Source of the DNA: Lycocorax pyrrhopterus obiensis
Taxonomy: Eukaryota > Chordata > Aves > Passeriformes > Paradisaeidae
Length of the DNA: 64,000 bases
NCBI GenBank assembly: GCA_014706295.1
Contig: JACSVZ010000016.1
Location: 9,467,168-9,531,167 of the forward strand
Direction of reading: 5' to 3'
Shown: one piece after another, positions 23,609-37,466 of the stretch
How positions within the stretch are numbered: position 1 is the first letter of the stretch
Layout of the letters: each line of letters opens with the position of its first letter
Translations under genes and position numbers: made by a program
The notes under the pieces: model-generated
Database searches by the model: none
Told to the model about the DNA's origin: nothing
What the model saw: the letters and a program-made list of their open reading frames with translations, nothing else

Positions 23609-26600
23609 CTTTTTATTTTGAGGATTTTTCATTTAGAATTCAGAGGCTATCAAGAGCTGGCTTCCCGTGTTCTTGACTAGCTCTGGGGTCTTGCTTTTTC
23701 ATGGTCTGTAGGATGGGTATCGAGACCTTTAAGAGTAATTGCAGTAGTAAAGAAATAAAAGTGACTTTAGCTTGCTTGGTTTAGCAGGGCAGCATGTTAG
23801 ATTTCTGGTATGACCATCCCAGTTGGAATCTTGCTGTCTGGGAATATTCTCTGATGTTTAGCCCTGAACCAGGTCTGAACTGATCCCTGATTGGGGTGAA
23901 TTACCTCAGATATTGGCTGAGGGATTTGCTAACCCCAGGATCCCTGAGGTCAGGAAAGAATAGAAACTGCTTTGCTGTTTAGCTGAGAATTAAATTAGAG
24001 AGGTCTTCTGAAGAAATGGATCATTTATTTTTCCACATAGGCCCTGAATTAATTGCCAGATGAAGCTGTTTCCCTGCGTCAGCGTCCCTTGCTGTCCCGA
24101 GTTCTGCTTAATGGAGACTTGAGCAGGTTCTGTTGTGCTGCAGCCCCATTAGTACAATCTGGAGAGGCCATGCAGGGCGCTCACAGATGTATAGTGACAC
24201 GTACATTTGTGTTTGATGAAATATGACCCAATAAATTGAGAGATTGCATTTATCACCTGTCTGAGGAGGCTGAGTAGGAAACGGGAGATGCTTAGGAAAG
24301 GGCTGTTCAGCATGCTTTAGGTTGTATCTCATTTCATTCCAGAAACTCCAACTCAGTCAATTCTGCTGCATTTAAGATGACTGTAATGAGGGACGTAATG
24401 TCTCTATGAATTACCTGAAAATCTTTTAAAAGCTCTGTCACTATTCTCTCCCTTGAGATTAAAGACGAATCTTGGGTATTTGCCATCTAGGAATCTACCT
24501 AATTACCTGAGGTTATACATCGGTCAGTTAGAGATATTTCATGAAGGACAAGGGTATTGTTCTAGTGTTTGTAAAGTCAGAAATTAGGCACATCATTTCC
24601 CTGCAGTTTGGTCTGGGGAGACAAAGCTAGGAAATTCCTAACAGGAAACTCCTATCTCATGAGATGATCCATCTCCTCAAGTGGGTCATCACCCCACCTA
24701 TGGGCCTTGATTGCATGAGGGCCTCAGACTGGGCAGTAGACAAGGCTCGAAGGATGTATTGCTGCATCCCAGGAAGGTGGTGGCACTTCACAGATCCAAA
24801 GGTATTTCCTCCAGTTATAAAGCAAACTTCGCTTTCTAGGGGGCATTTCTATACCTGAATAAAAAGAGTAAGGATGCTATCAGCCCTTCCCTTCACAGAG
24901 CCAGCCTCATGCACTACAGCAGCAGCTTTGCAGCCCCATTAGCTTCATCACTTTCCCTGCCTTTCCCAGGCTGCACTGAACTCTACTCCCTGAGCAGCTC
25001 CCACTCCTTTGGAGCATTTTAACTAGCAAAATAGAGTTGCTCATATGGAGCAAGTGGTTTTGTCATTCCTTGAAGATCTGTGCCCCCTATTTGGCTTGTC
25101 TCATTGACATTTCTCCCTGGCCAGTTCTTCGGGATTTTGCATGGTGCAGACTGGAAGGAAAGGGTCTCGATTGTCCAAAAGCAAGGTGAGGGCTTGTGGC
25201 TTATGTTTGCAGGCTTGAGTGGGTTATTGCACCCATCCTCCTTACCTTCCTGCTGGAGATGGCTAAATGAGATGCATCCTCTCGTTAATTGCTGCAGTAT
25301 GCAATCAGGCCTCATTGATATGCTGGGCTTTACAATAATTTATTATAATTTTTCAAAGGCAATGGAATGGCTTATTGTGCTTTAATCTACCCTAAAAGAA
25401 CACATCTAGAAAGTATTTTCAAGTACTTTCAAGAAATATTATGACACTTTGTTGACAAGGTAACTCCATCTAGAAGGAACACGAGAAAAAACTGAAAAGA
25501 CACGGATTACTTGACTTTGAAAAAAGAGTAAAGAACATGCTTTATCATAATTCCATGACACTTCTTTGAGCTGAAACTAATGAACAGAAGGTTATAAAGG
25601 CTGTGGATTTTGATGCTTTTTGCACTATATCCTAGGACCATGAGTTCCGATAATGGTGTTAATGCTAAGTATGTCTTTTTATGTATTGTGCACAAAAGTG
25701 CCTTATAAAGCATTGGGAAAATAGACAGTTATTTGATGGTTTCTGCTAAGTAATACTTTATATTATGCTTCTACAAGTGGTTTTCTCCTTAGAAAACAAG
25801 GCATTTTCTCCTTTTGCTAGAACACAGCTTATCAAGCCCTGGTTTTATTTTTAAATTACAGAAATCTACTTTTAAATCATGGTTATTATCCAAAAACTTA
25901 CCATCCTGACCTGGCAAGTATGTGTAGCAAAAATGATTTGGTTTTCAGACTGAGTTGCCTGAACTATATTTCACACATTATAAGATCCATTTACACATAC
26001 TAGTAGAAGAAACTTGGCCTTGAAAATGCTCTGCTTGTACATATAGAAATCCACAGGCTGAGGTTCTTCACTTACCATATGTGATAGCCAACACAGAACT
26101 GGAGGAATTTCTTTTTAATAATTAATTAAATTACCTGGGAGATAGTGTAGACAGTAATTTTAACATTTCGTTTAATACTTCCTTGGGCTTTCTATAGCTG
26201 GGTAAACCTGAACTGTGATTTGTGTTTGGATCAATGAAGCGCTTCCATAAGTAATAAACTTCTTTATTCTCAAAGGCAGTATCACACTCCTGTCCCATGG
26301 TTTTAGGGTGAAATAGAACCTTCAAGATAATGATCATACTTTTCTTCCTACCACAGAAAATGATGATTTATTTGCTTCTGGCCACCTTGTAAACATCCTA
26401 GTGCATAGGAATTGAGAAGAGAAATGCATAAGACATCTTTATTGTTTACACATACGGTGATATTTATAATATGTGGTTGCCCAAACTAGCAACACACAAT
26501 TTGATCTAAGCATGGATATAAGTTCTCAGGCTCAGCCTCAAGAATAAACAAAAAGGCAAAACAGAAACTCAAGGAAATTGTCATAGACTGAATATTCTGA

Positions 26601-26660
26601 AGTAGTTCCAACTCATTTTACTTGCTGTTTGACTTAAATCATCAGATCTTTCTCTGTCAG

Positions 26661-26928
26661 AATGGCAGTTTTTGTTTTGGAGAACTGCTTGTTGTCGATG
26701 AGTTTTGTGAGGGAATGGTGGTCGCTGCAAAAGAAAGTCAGCAGTTTCATGATGTGGTATCTAGAACACTGGAATTATTCCCTGACTCCAAAGAAATTCT
26801 GAATACCATTCTTGTGCCGGCATTGAGAGCCATGTCAGCAGATCTAAATACAAACTTTGGGTTTGTTTGGGAGCTCAAGGCTCTGATCAAGTCATGTACT
26901 AAGGTGGGCCTGTATCAAAACACAGTAG
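26661..26928 (+). other. Exon-like segment, unrecognised
   Basis: The acceptor tract TCTTTCTCTGTCAG ends at 26660 and TAG|GTGAGG gives a donor at 26929. The 268 nt between are open in frame for 89 codons, with a charged, protein-like composition (for example SQQFHDVVSRTLELFPDSKE). The frame stays open upstream to at least 26622 and stops at 26940-26942. A second plus-strand frame starts with ATG at 26662 in a good Kozak context (AGAATGG) and runs about 46 tryptophan-rich codons to a stop. No family is recognised. Alternatives are a decayed retrocopy, a noncoding RNA exon, or chance. Confidence 0.25.
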
Positions 26929-29900
26929 GTGAGGATATTTGATCCTGGTGTAGGTCAAACATGTTGCATGCTCCTGTACCATCACTGGGCTTTATGAAAT
27001 ACAATACAAAGCCTTATATCTGAGCATTTCATCTTTCCAAATAGTGTCATTGCATTGTCACTGCACTCGTGGTCACTCTGGTAATTCTGGAGATATACAG
27101 AAGGTAAACATGGGTTTATGCCTTTCCCCAGTAGTGGAGTTGAGAGTAGAAGAGAAGAGAGTTCGCTCTCTTGAACAGATGAATTTTGTATCCAGTCCAG
27201 AGAGAGAACAAATGTCCTCCTATATGGAATATTGCCAGTTTGAATCCTGATGAAAGGATTAGTATCTTTGGATCTGGGCCCTGAAAATGCCTGATTTAAT
27301 ACTATGTCTTTTACAATTTATCCTGCCAGCTGATGTTTTACCAGTAACACCATGTGTTTATGTACAGGGTTATCCAAAGGGATGCCCATGACTTGTGTAG
27401 GTCATGTTGTTGTAGCGATGTATTCCCAGTGCCAAACTGGACAGCTACTTCCCCTAAAACCTGTGTCTGTCATCAGCTTGTATCAGATTCCCTCCGGTGC
27501 GTTTGGACTGTGCTTTAGGCTACGTGTCTTTTAGGTAGCTATTGGTAATTTCAAGACCTACAATCTCCACTTCAACCAGGCTTTGGTTCCAAGGCCACTG
27601 TGCTGTAGGAGCTGGAAGCCATATCCAGCAGCATTTGTATGGACCATGACTTCCGCAGGGAACGTGCTGCCTTTTAAAAGACCACATGGTTAACCTCTTA
27701 TGAGTGTTGTTTGTGAAAGACAGAACTGTGACTGTCACATCTCGGGGTGTGACTTTTGATAGCTCCACTCTTTGTTTCCAACCAAGGAATTTCTGTTGTT
27801 TAGCCCTTTCTCAAAGAGATTCAAATGGACTGGAGACAGGCTGAGGATGGGCACTGAGGAGTGTCTTCTTGCACAGCTTCTCCTCAGCTGCCATGATGAG
27901 GTGAAAGGTGCTGCTGCTACCACCTCATCTCTGTGTTTTAAGTCCCCCACAAATGACACCTGTAACATGTTAGGCTGCTGGGAAAATACTACAACCAAAG
28001 TTCAGTCCCAAGAGCTGCCTCTTAATTTATTAGATAAGCTATGCTAAATTTGTCTTTGGGAAGGTTTTTGGGGTTTTGTTCATTTGTTTGGTTTTTGCGT
28101 ACCTCTTCACTGGCAGAGCATGAGATGAGGAAAAAAGTCCTTGACTTACGTTAAGCACAACTTCACGAAGAACCAAAACATCAGTTTGTTATCAACACCA
28201 TTCTCATTCTGAATCCAAAACACAGCTTTGTAACAGCTACTGAGAAGAAATTAACTCCATCCCAGCTGGAACCAGGGCAGTGTCACAGCAAAGCAGATTT
28301 TGCATTGCTTCATTAGAGAGCATTGGACTATTCCCATTAAATGTACTGTACTAGGGATTTTACTGTTAACTATGCATTGACACAGTATCTTGTGTGAGTG
28401 ATCCGAATTTTAATGGTTTTATACTCTCCCTCAACATGATGTATCATAATTGCTTTTTTGGACAAGTTACAAGCTGAGCGAAAATATTTAGTATTAATGA
28501 GTTCAGGTTTATTATGTGTAAGTGTATCTGCAGTGCAGCAAATATGCATCCATCCATGAAGCATCTTACTATGCTCAGGGCAGGACTTCTCCCTTTCTTC
28601 TTCATCTTCCTCTTACTGCTTATCTGGCTTGTGCAAAACAAAATAACTTGTTTTTCTCCACTTGTTACTGATCCCCTTGGCACTTCACCATGTTTACTGA
28701 ACACACTCTTGCATTTCTGTCTGTCATGTCTTTTGTTATGGACAGATTGTCCAAATAGTCAAATACATTCACAGGTTGCTGGCCGAGGGCTATATCATAT
28801 TGACAATGTGACGTATTTTATTTCATCTTTTTTTGTATTTATATTGTATTTTACAGACTTGCTTCTCCTGCTGGTGTGCTAGGGAACTTTGGAAAGCAAG
28901 GTGGGAAATAGTAAGATGGCAGCTGTAGATGAGCCAAGAATATATTCTGCTTTGCTTTCCAGGTCTGTGGCTGCAAACCCCTTTTGTGCTCTCAGGCCAA
29001 AGACTTGGTCTTCTCCTGAGAAACTGCCATTGTCATTTGTGTCAAAAGAGAGTGCACTGGGAGGTCTTCGTAACATCAACAGTTCCTTCCTGAATTGGTG
29101 TGTGGTGCCTTGTGGTGCCCCCCTCCCTGAGGGCTCTGTGGCTGTGTTCAGACCAGTATTCCTGTGTATTTCAGAGGTGAAACTTTAAGCACCTGGAGAA
29201 AAGCAGAAGCGTGACAAAGGGTGACTCTGGGTTTGAGACTGCAGCTTGGGAATCATGGGATGTGAATTCAGGTTTTGGCTCTGCTGTATGTTCGGTATCA
29301 TCTCCCAGCCTTTGAAATGGGGCAATAGCAGCTATCCAAGAGGAAATGATCAGGAGATGCCAAGGCAGTGTAAGTCCCTGAGACTATATAACTGTACAAG
29401 ACAGCTGCCCATATCTGGATCCCATGTACTCAGTGGGTTTTCTGATGTCCTTGCTCTCCTGCTGCCCTGCAGCCCCACTTGTGGGCCTAATTCTGATTTG
29501 TCAAAACAATCTTTGTAGCATGGCCTTTGCTTTCCCCTTTGTTCCTCATGCCCCCCTTTCCCCTTGTCCCTCTATTAAGATCCCTAGATTAAGATCAAGT
29601 GTTGTAAAAGTCAGAGCCAGCATACAGCTGCTGACAGCTGTGGTGGTGCTGAACATTTGCACAGGAGCTCCCTCAGTGTCTAACATGGAGTGCACAGGGT
29701 GACTGGTGGTTCTGCAGCAACAAGGGACATACAGAAAGGAGGAGAAAGAGCCATGAAAAGATGAGGCTAAAATCAAAGGCTGAGAGAAATGAGAAAGAGA
29801 GCAGTGGATGTTTCTCTCCAAGATCTCCTCATGAATCCTTCGGTTTCCTGCTGCCTTCCCACATTTTATAAATGGACTGAACAGATGACAGTTTATATAT

Positions 29901-32900
29901 ATAAACGTAATGAGATGCTGCTAGTCTTCTGTGAAATTGGTTGGATACCTAGTGATTTAGTAGCAGTTTTCCCTCTCATGACAGTATGAGTCCTAAATAT
30001 CCAGTTTTATTTGGTGTCTTTTGTAATAAGGCAGATGATATTCTCATTAAGGCATGACTGGGCTAGAGCCAGGCTCCCTCTGCTCAGGTTGGCTGTTCTG
30101 ACAAGATGCTTTTGGGCTCTAACAGCTCTTGTGGAGACCAGAGCCTCCCAGGGGCTGGCTGTGATGGTACTGCCTGCTGGAGATGTGCACACTGGTCCTG
30201 CCTCGGGGAATGAGAAGAACTCAGTGCAGCGGAAGAGGAAAGAAAGAGGCTGTTGAGACCACCCTGTTGTGGTAGGAGTGGCTGGCCAGTGGCTTAGTCT
30301 GCATCTCTCAATCCTGAGCCTCTGCTGGCCTGTGGCTTTAAAGTTCCGTAGGGTTCTGCAGCAGTGTGTAATTGCTCTGTGTCTGAGCTGACCTGGCCTG
30401 TGGTTAATCATTTACACATATTCCACAGACTTGCCCAGAAAGTGGTAGGCATTTTCAGAGATCAGGATATCTACTTCTCTAATGCCAGCAATAAAATTGC
30501 CATTTATATTAAAAGACCTGGAGTGCTTAAAATTTAGTTGGAAATAGTAGATGAGGCACTGCTTAATTTTCTCTTGCCCTTTCAATATCACAGTCAATTT
30601 TTGCTGCTGTTTTTAATAATAAATTGAAGGAAATGTGCATGCTGTAAACCTTTCAGCTGTGATTAAACTCTTAGAATTTTGTTTCTTATTTCTTTTTCTT
30701 TAATTTAAGTCTTAGTAAATAAATGGTTTTAAAATAAAGTGGAGACAAGTAATAAGACCTATTCTGAATAGTTTGGAGGCCCAGATGTTACCTGATGGGA
30801 GGCCTTTCTCATGTAATATCTTGTAATTTACTTAACCTTGCTAATATTTTATAGCCATAACTGCAGTGCAGTAAGGACTCTACAGTCATTCTGTAGGGAA
30901 CTCAGCCCTAAAATTGCATATAAAAATTCTGTGCTGCTGGAGCTTGCTGTAAGTTCAACTCACTGACCCACTCAGTGGTTTTATCAGCAATTTAAACTAA
31001 GAACACCTGTTTGGAAATTTTAAAGCTGTTTTGGAGAATTCCAAAGTGGGTTTCCATTGTGAAAGAGTCATAAGAACAAGCTTGCATTGCTAATTGTCAT
31101 ATATCCCTCTCATATGTCTAACAAAAAAATGCCTTAAGTAGTGTTGGCCACTGACCTACTAGTCACTTTAAGCCCCAGTGGAGGCAAGCTTCTTTGAGGG
31201 TCTAGATTGACTTATTTTTTGTTCAGCCTTCCAAGTAGAAAGTTAAAACTTTATAGATTAATTTCCCTTTGCCTTAATACAACAAAATACAGAGTCTATC
31301 AAACACATCACTGCAAGCTCACCTTAATAATCCGAGCTTTTAGACTCATTCAGCCTGAAAATAAATTGAAACATACTAGAATTAGGTTCTTGCAGGAACA
31401 TTTTCTACCACAGGAGTTCTAATGAGCAGGTAACAGACGGAGTGGGCAAGGACCTGAATAATAATAAAACACATTAGGGATGGAAGCTAGCAAAATGACA
31501 GAAAGTGCAGCAAAACAAAAAGGAACAACAACGATCATTTTTCTCAAAGAATACCAACAGAATTATTAAATCACATATTGGAACATTGTCATTGGAAACA
31601 GCGCTAGCTGAGATTGAAGCTTTCTGCATGAGATGTGTGAGCAGTACACGTGTATAACTGTCACTAAAGGAAGGTTTGGGGAGCTTGAGTCTCAAGAACT
31701 TTGTATTTTGGATGATTTAGGCTCTGTTTTGACTCTCAATTACCTTGCACTTTGCAGTGAAAAAGCAGGACAGAGACTTGTCTGGCTCACATTCTTCCTG
31801 GCTGCAAGAAGCAGAGGGCACAGAGTGCTCCTCTCCAGGAACAGTCTTAGACATTTGTCAGCCATTCATATTCACTGTAGTCACTGAGTGACTTGGCTTG
31901 GGAGGAAAAAAGCTGACCTTTGTTTATTTCCATAGAAAACAGGGCAGTTTGTTTATATTCTCTGGCTCTGTAGTCCTGACAAAGCACAGTGGGACAGATC
32001 TGAGCCTGGCTTTGACAAAGGGTGTGAGGAGTCTGTCCGTGGTAATGGGGCAGAGGGGACTGGGGAGTCCTGATCAGGTTTCTCAGTTTTGAAGTGGTTT
32101 TTTTCCAACTTCAGACATGATGATTTGAGCCTCTGGTTTCAAAAGCAAAATGCAACCAGCTTAGATGTTTTCTTCCTACTTGTCTGCATCTTTGACAGTT
32201 TTGTGACTTTGCAATCAGACTCTTCCCAGCTGAAATAGGTTCAGTTCATGTTCTCAGAACCAGTAAACCTTTTGTGGAAGTAATATCGATATCTTTTTAA
32301 AAGGGATCTTTAGCTGCTCTTATTGCACGTCAGTATTAATACAAGAATCCAGTGTTTCATTTTCTGTCTGTATTCCTGTTTCATTTAATAATTTAAAAAA
32401 TATTAATCCATAGACTTTCTTTTTCTCTTTCAGTTTATTAGCCAAATTTAATGTTTATCTCATGAGAGTGAAAAATGCAGGGAAATAGTTAATTTCTAGT
32501 TGTTATGCTACTTCTGGTGTACGTAAATGGAAATATATAACAGACTTAGGAATGCATCTGGCTTTCCTTTTTCTGCTATGCACTACTCAATTCTGCTGAA
32601 AGTGAGGAATAAAATCAGTGCTGTTCATTTTCCTATAATTTGAAGCAATCCATTTTCTCCTAGCCTGAATTTCAGGTTATTTCCCAATCCCACTGTGTTC
32701 AGAACATGAAGGAAACGCTCATCTGTTCAGTCCTAAAAAAGAAAATTCAAATGTGGCTTTAACATGTCTTTGCTGATGTGGGCTTCCTCTGACACACACT
32801 GATTGCCTGTCATACTCTTTAAATCAAAGCTATAGATCTGCATGCTCCATACTATCACTTCTAAAAAGGGATCTAATTGTTTCTGCATGCAGCTTGAAGG

Positions 32901-32974
32901 GCAGTAAACACAGATTACTAAGTATATGCATAAATAACTCCAATGTAATGTGAAAGTTTATACTTTGCATGTAT

Positions 32975-32996
32975 TTTTATCTGCATTTTATCTGCA
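32975..32996. repeat. 11-bp tandem duplication
   Basis: TTTTATCTGCA occurs twice in tandem without change. Confidence 0.95.
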
Positions 32997-33779
32997 TTTC
33001 AAGAATTACAGATGCTAGCATCTAGCAGACAACCCAGTTTTGTCACTTTCGCAGGAGGGAATCTCTCCTTAGGAGATACTTTCTTTCCTTGATACTACTA
33101 TTTTGTGAGTCCTCTTGAAGCTGTTCTGGGTCTTGAATCAAAGCTATCCTAATTTTACTTGATACACCTATGAAATTGTCTATTTTAATGTCTGAGAGTG
33201 GATTAAAAGTGTCAGCTTGGATCACTCACAAACATCTTGAAAACTCCATAGCTTTGATTTCCCAAGTTTTTTTCTAGTGTCTTGCAACTTCAGATTGCAT
33301 TTCGTTTTCCATTCCAGAATCCAATAGCAGGACTATAAAAAAGCCTTGGCTCTCATTTTAAGTGTGTTGTGGATATAAGGCAAAACTTGAAAATATGACA
33401 ACAGGTAGCTGTTTAACTCAAAACCCACCATGGGAAATATGCTGATTTTACCCTTTACCTTCACAAAGTTTCTAGAAGGCACTTTAGAGCTGCAATAATG
33501 TAATTGTGCTGCATCTATCTTTTCTTACCTCTAATCATCCGCTTTTGTTGTAAAGCAGTGTATCCACTGGCTAAATAACTAGGTGCTGAGAGCTCTTAAC
33601 AATTGTTATCTTCCACTTCTTACTGACTTAAAAATTAAATGGAGATTCTAGAGACCAGAATAATGAGCTGGTCATCACCAGGAACATTAACATTTGTGTG
33701 CCATTCTAGGTAGGATACAAAACCATTTCACACACAAATTCACAGAAATGTGTGTGCAAAGTCCAGTTAAGGTTCATCC

Positions 33780-33893
33780 TTCCTAGCACTGAGGACGTGG
33801 TTTAGTGGTGAACATGGTGGTGGTGCTGGGTTGATGGTTGGATTTGATGGTCTTAAAGGTCTTTTCCAACCTTAATGATTCTCTGATTCTATT
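33780..33893 (+). mobile_element. CR1 LINE fragment, 3' end only
   Basis: The segment reads like the 3' end of an avian chicken-repeat-1 LINE: GTGGTTTAGTGGTGAACATG, then GGTTGATGGTTGGATTTGAT, then GGTCTTTTCCAACCTTAATG, ending in imperfect TGATTCT units (33877-33893). CR1 copies are normally cut short at the 5' end and finish with short TGATTCTA-like tandem units instead of poly(A), and this fits both. No reverse transcriptase or ORF1 sequence remains, so the copy is inactive. The exact 5' boundary is uncertain by about 15 bases. The 3' end points downstream, so the element lies in the same sense as NYAP2. Confidence 0.88.
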
Positions 33894-36300
33894 CCTTAAA
33901 GCTCAGTGGTCCATTACTACATTTATTAAGTGGGTGAAACTGCCTATTAAAAGATACGTTGTCATGAGCTCTCTGTAGGACTTGAAAGTCTATTGTTCCA
34001 GTGCTACACATAATGGTCCAAAATGTTTGAACTGAGGCTGCTCTGGTTTAAGGTTTTTATCATGAGACCATCTTGAAGGAAGTTTTTTTGGCTTAGCATC
34101 TCAAAACTGAAAACTTTGGGGTAGCTGGTGCAGCAAGGACAGAGCAGCAGGCTCCTATGTCCTGTGTGGGCACTGGGCCACAGGGCAGGGAAAGGGGTAT
34201 CATGTATTCTGGAGCAGAGAACAGTATTTTCTTTGGTTTAAAAATAAATCAGTAATTAAAAAGCATAGCTGAATTGCTCTTCTGAGGGACAGAGACATCC
34301 CCTGTGTGCTGCCTGGTGTGCAGATAACTGATTTGGGCTGCAGTGCTTGGAGCTCACACACAAGTTGCCTCTGAGCTTCTTCCTCTTTCAGTTATTTTAA
34401 AGTAGGCTGCTGCCTGCAATATAGCTTTGGCAGAGGGAAATCCAGTTCATATTATGTCAGGGTTATTGTTCCTAGGTAGAAGACTTTTCAAAGGGGTTTA
34501 AGGAGCCTGTGAATGTACATGCACTACAACTTCTTGCCAGCAGCTTTGCAGATTTTAACAATAATTCTTAGAGCAAAGGAAAGCAACGTTATTTTCAGTT
34601 TGTCATCTTTATGTAAAATTAGGTCCAGGCTTTGTGTGACCCTGGACGCCACAGCTCACCACCTCACTGCACACACAGCACTATTTCTTCAAGCTGAGAC
34701 ACTTCAAACATGACACGCAACAAATGACAGCTCTGAAGAGTTGCCTGAGGAATAAAGGGAATTTACACACTTTTAGTATGAACAGCACAGAGCTGATCAT
34801 CTGTCATGCAGGGAACTAAACTAGTGCATTCCCCACTTAATCTAGCATTACACCATTGAATGCAGGTTACAAGGGTGTTTGCTCTTTGTTGTGAGGTTTT
34901 ATGTCCGTGACAAATCCTCACACAGACTTTCACAGCTTGGAAAACAAGCTGTTGCTTTAGCAAAATTCCATTTTACTGCAGCTTCATAGGTTGTAGTGAT
35001 GACCCTTTGTGCAATGTAAGTACATGTCCCTAAAGGAGTATTTAAGTACCATCTTTCTTCACTGTCAGAGCTTGTTGGACATAGTTTGTGCTCAAAAAGT
35101 TGGCAAGAAGCTACTCTTGCAGGAAAAAAAAAGCACAACACAGCAGTGCCCAAAATTATCTGAACATCCCCATTTGCAAAAGTAATTCTTAGAGTGATGA
35201 AAATCAGCATGTGTTGATTTTTGGCAGTTTTGGAAGAGTATTGGCAGCTTTTATTGTAGCCAGTTATCTCTGGTGTTAAATTCCTGTATCCATAAAGACC
35301 TTTTAGTAGTCTGCTGGAGTTCCTGGGTCTGGCCATTAGCTCTGTGCATGGATACAGAGGAGAAAAGAGTTTCTGTACTTTGCATTTGGACAATTCACCT
35401 TGATTTCTAAAGGGAATGCGTGGAGATGCAATGAATGTGTTGGAAGACTTCGGTGTGGAAAGGGTTCAGGGTCACGCTGGGTTACATGCATGAGTGGGGA
35501 AAGAGGTACTTTTCCTGGCTGGCCTCTTTCAGTTTCCTGACTCAAATCACTAGGCCCTGACCACCTATACACCCACTACACTTGCTTTTCACATGCTCTG
35601 ACATGCAATATTAAATTAACTGTGTTTCTGAAAATAAAATGTCCTTTTAAATTTATTTCTCCGAACAAATAAGTAGCTTCTGACAACCCTGGCTAAGAAA
35701 CTGACATCCATCAGGACAAGGAAAGAGTTTTTTATATTATTATTTCTAAATTTAGATGTGAAGCACATTAATATTCTGTTGTGGCAATAATGATCACTTT
35801 GTTACGCATAGAAAAGTGACATAAGTGGGGAGATCTTCAAAAGAACTTTGTGTCTTAGTGAACAAACCTCTCCCACCTCTGACGATAAGAACTGTTGATA
35901 CTGATGTACAGGATTTCATGTAGCTTTATTTAACAGATTGAGACTGTCCAGGGAGGAAGGAGGGAGGGACACCAATGTACACATCCTGTGGAGTGATTCC
36001 CTTTCCTGTTTTCTGGGTTTATTACACCAGTCAAAAATATTTCACTTATTTTTTGAGTCTGTTTCATTTCACAAAGCAGAAATACTCACTGCTGTCCACT
36101 TAAAATACAGAGTGGTGATTAACAAAACAGCTGAAACCTCTCCTCTAGACCTCAGAAGGAACAGAGAGGTGGTAATACCTACACTAGTTGTGTAAAAAAT
36201 GACCTGTATGTCTTGCTATGGATCATGTTAGTGAAATTTGTGAGGGGTTTTCTTCCAAACAGAAATGCTGCTCTTGCTGTTCACTGCCAGTCAGGATTGA

Positions 36301-36322
36301 AGAGTCCTTTCAGAGTCCTTTC
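36301..36322. repeat. 11-bp tandem duplication
   Basis: AGAGTCCTTTC occurs twice in tandem without change. Confidence 0.95.
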
Positions 36323-37117
36323 TCTTTGGAACTGGATACCATAGGAAGCATTTATTTAAAACCATAATTTCCCTGTCAATCCAATTTGAGCCTGGATTTT
36401 AAAAGAAAAGTAGAGTCATGTTTGCTCGAGGGACTGAGAAGAGCATCTATACAATCAGTGTTTGAAATAAGCCTGAACTTGGAAAGGTTAGACCCAGTGT
36501 AACATCTTAGTCCACACACAGCACTTGGTTTACAGGTCTCTGTCTTAGAGTTTCAGCACATTTCATTCATTTCTTCAGGTTTTAAATTTTCACAGCATCT
36601 GATCCACAAAAAGGCTTCTTTACTCTGTACGGGCTTTTTTTCTGTTAAAACTGAGGCAAAACTGAAGAAACATTTTCTTACAGAAATGCTCAAAAATTAT
36701 TTTGCATGTTAATTTATTCCCATATCTCATTGAAATATTTACTTAGCCACAGTTGCTCAGGCAGAGTGGAGTCTGCGCCATGTGGTTTTCCAGTGAATGT
36801 GATAAAAACACAGCCTTGGTCGAGCTCCACCCGTTTCTGACAGGATGCAAAACCCCACTCCATTAATGTGAACGTGCATTTTCACTCAGTTTAAACATTG
36901 CATATGCTCCATGTCTAATTCTAGGAGACTCTGAACATATGAGCTTTCATTTGCTGGCTTTTAGCTGTGCATCTCCCAATGCAAAATTAAAAATAACTGT
37001 AGCCATATAACAGCAGAGCACTTTTCACTCCAGCCTCTTCAGTGTTGTGTATCCGCAACCCACAGACGTTCCCATGTGCATCAGCTGGTCACCAGGCACA
37101 CGTGGGGCTGCAGCACT

Positions 37118-37157
37118 GGAGTCCCTGTGCCCCAGATACGGAGTCCCTGTGCCCCAG
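37118..37157. repeat. 22-bp-period duplication
   Basis: GGAGTCCCTGTGCCCCAG occurs at 37118-37135 and again at 37140-37157, separated by ATAC. The two 18-base copies are identical. Confidence 0.95.
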
Positions 37158-37433
37158 TGAGAGTTGGTTCTTCTGAGGAGAGCAGCGTCAGGCCTTTGTG
37201 GATGTTCAGCCCAGTGCAGGCATCCTTAGTCCTTGGTTTAAAAGACAGTCTGCTATAAATAGGAGCAATGCCAGTGGAAAATAGAACTGGTACCTGCACT
37301 TCTGTTCAAACTCAAAAAACAGTTTTGTTGAGTTCTCTGTGGATCAAAAAGGTCCTTACTCCTCAGTTACTCCTTTCCAAGCTTTCAATTTATCAGCATT
37401 TCTCATAAAGTGTTTTGGGTTTGTTTTGATTTT

Positions 37434-37466
37434 GTTTTGGGGTTTTTTTCCGTTTTTCCCCAAAAC
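37434..37466. repeat. T/G-rich inverted repeat
   Basis: Perfect 9-bp arms GTTTTGGGG (37434-37442) and CCCCAAAAC (37458-37466) flank a 15-base T-rich spacer. They lie at the end of a T/G low-complexity tract starting near 37411. Confidence 0.85.

Larger units (their letters stand above)
12291..33779. other. Noncoding stretch, probably NYAP2 intron
   Basis: This AT-rich DNA has no recognised gene. The NYAP2 start-codon exon (about 75 codons in mammals) would be visible as an open frame and is not here. Parts at 16.0-18.8, 20.1-20.6, 22.1-22.7 and 23.3-23.7 kb are dense in TAAT- and TTTAT-type words, as is common in conserved noncoding elements, but conservation cannot be tested from one sequence. 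Two exon-like segments, at 18161 and 26661, are described separately. Confidence 0.6.

Noticed and set aside
34899..35393. Longest open frame in the window, 164 codons, minus strand
   Set aside because: With about 128,000 codons read in six frames and a stop frequency near 5-6 percent, the longest chance run is expected to be about 150-160 codons. No family, domain or splice context is recognisable.
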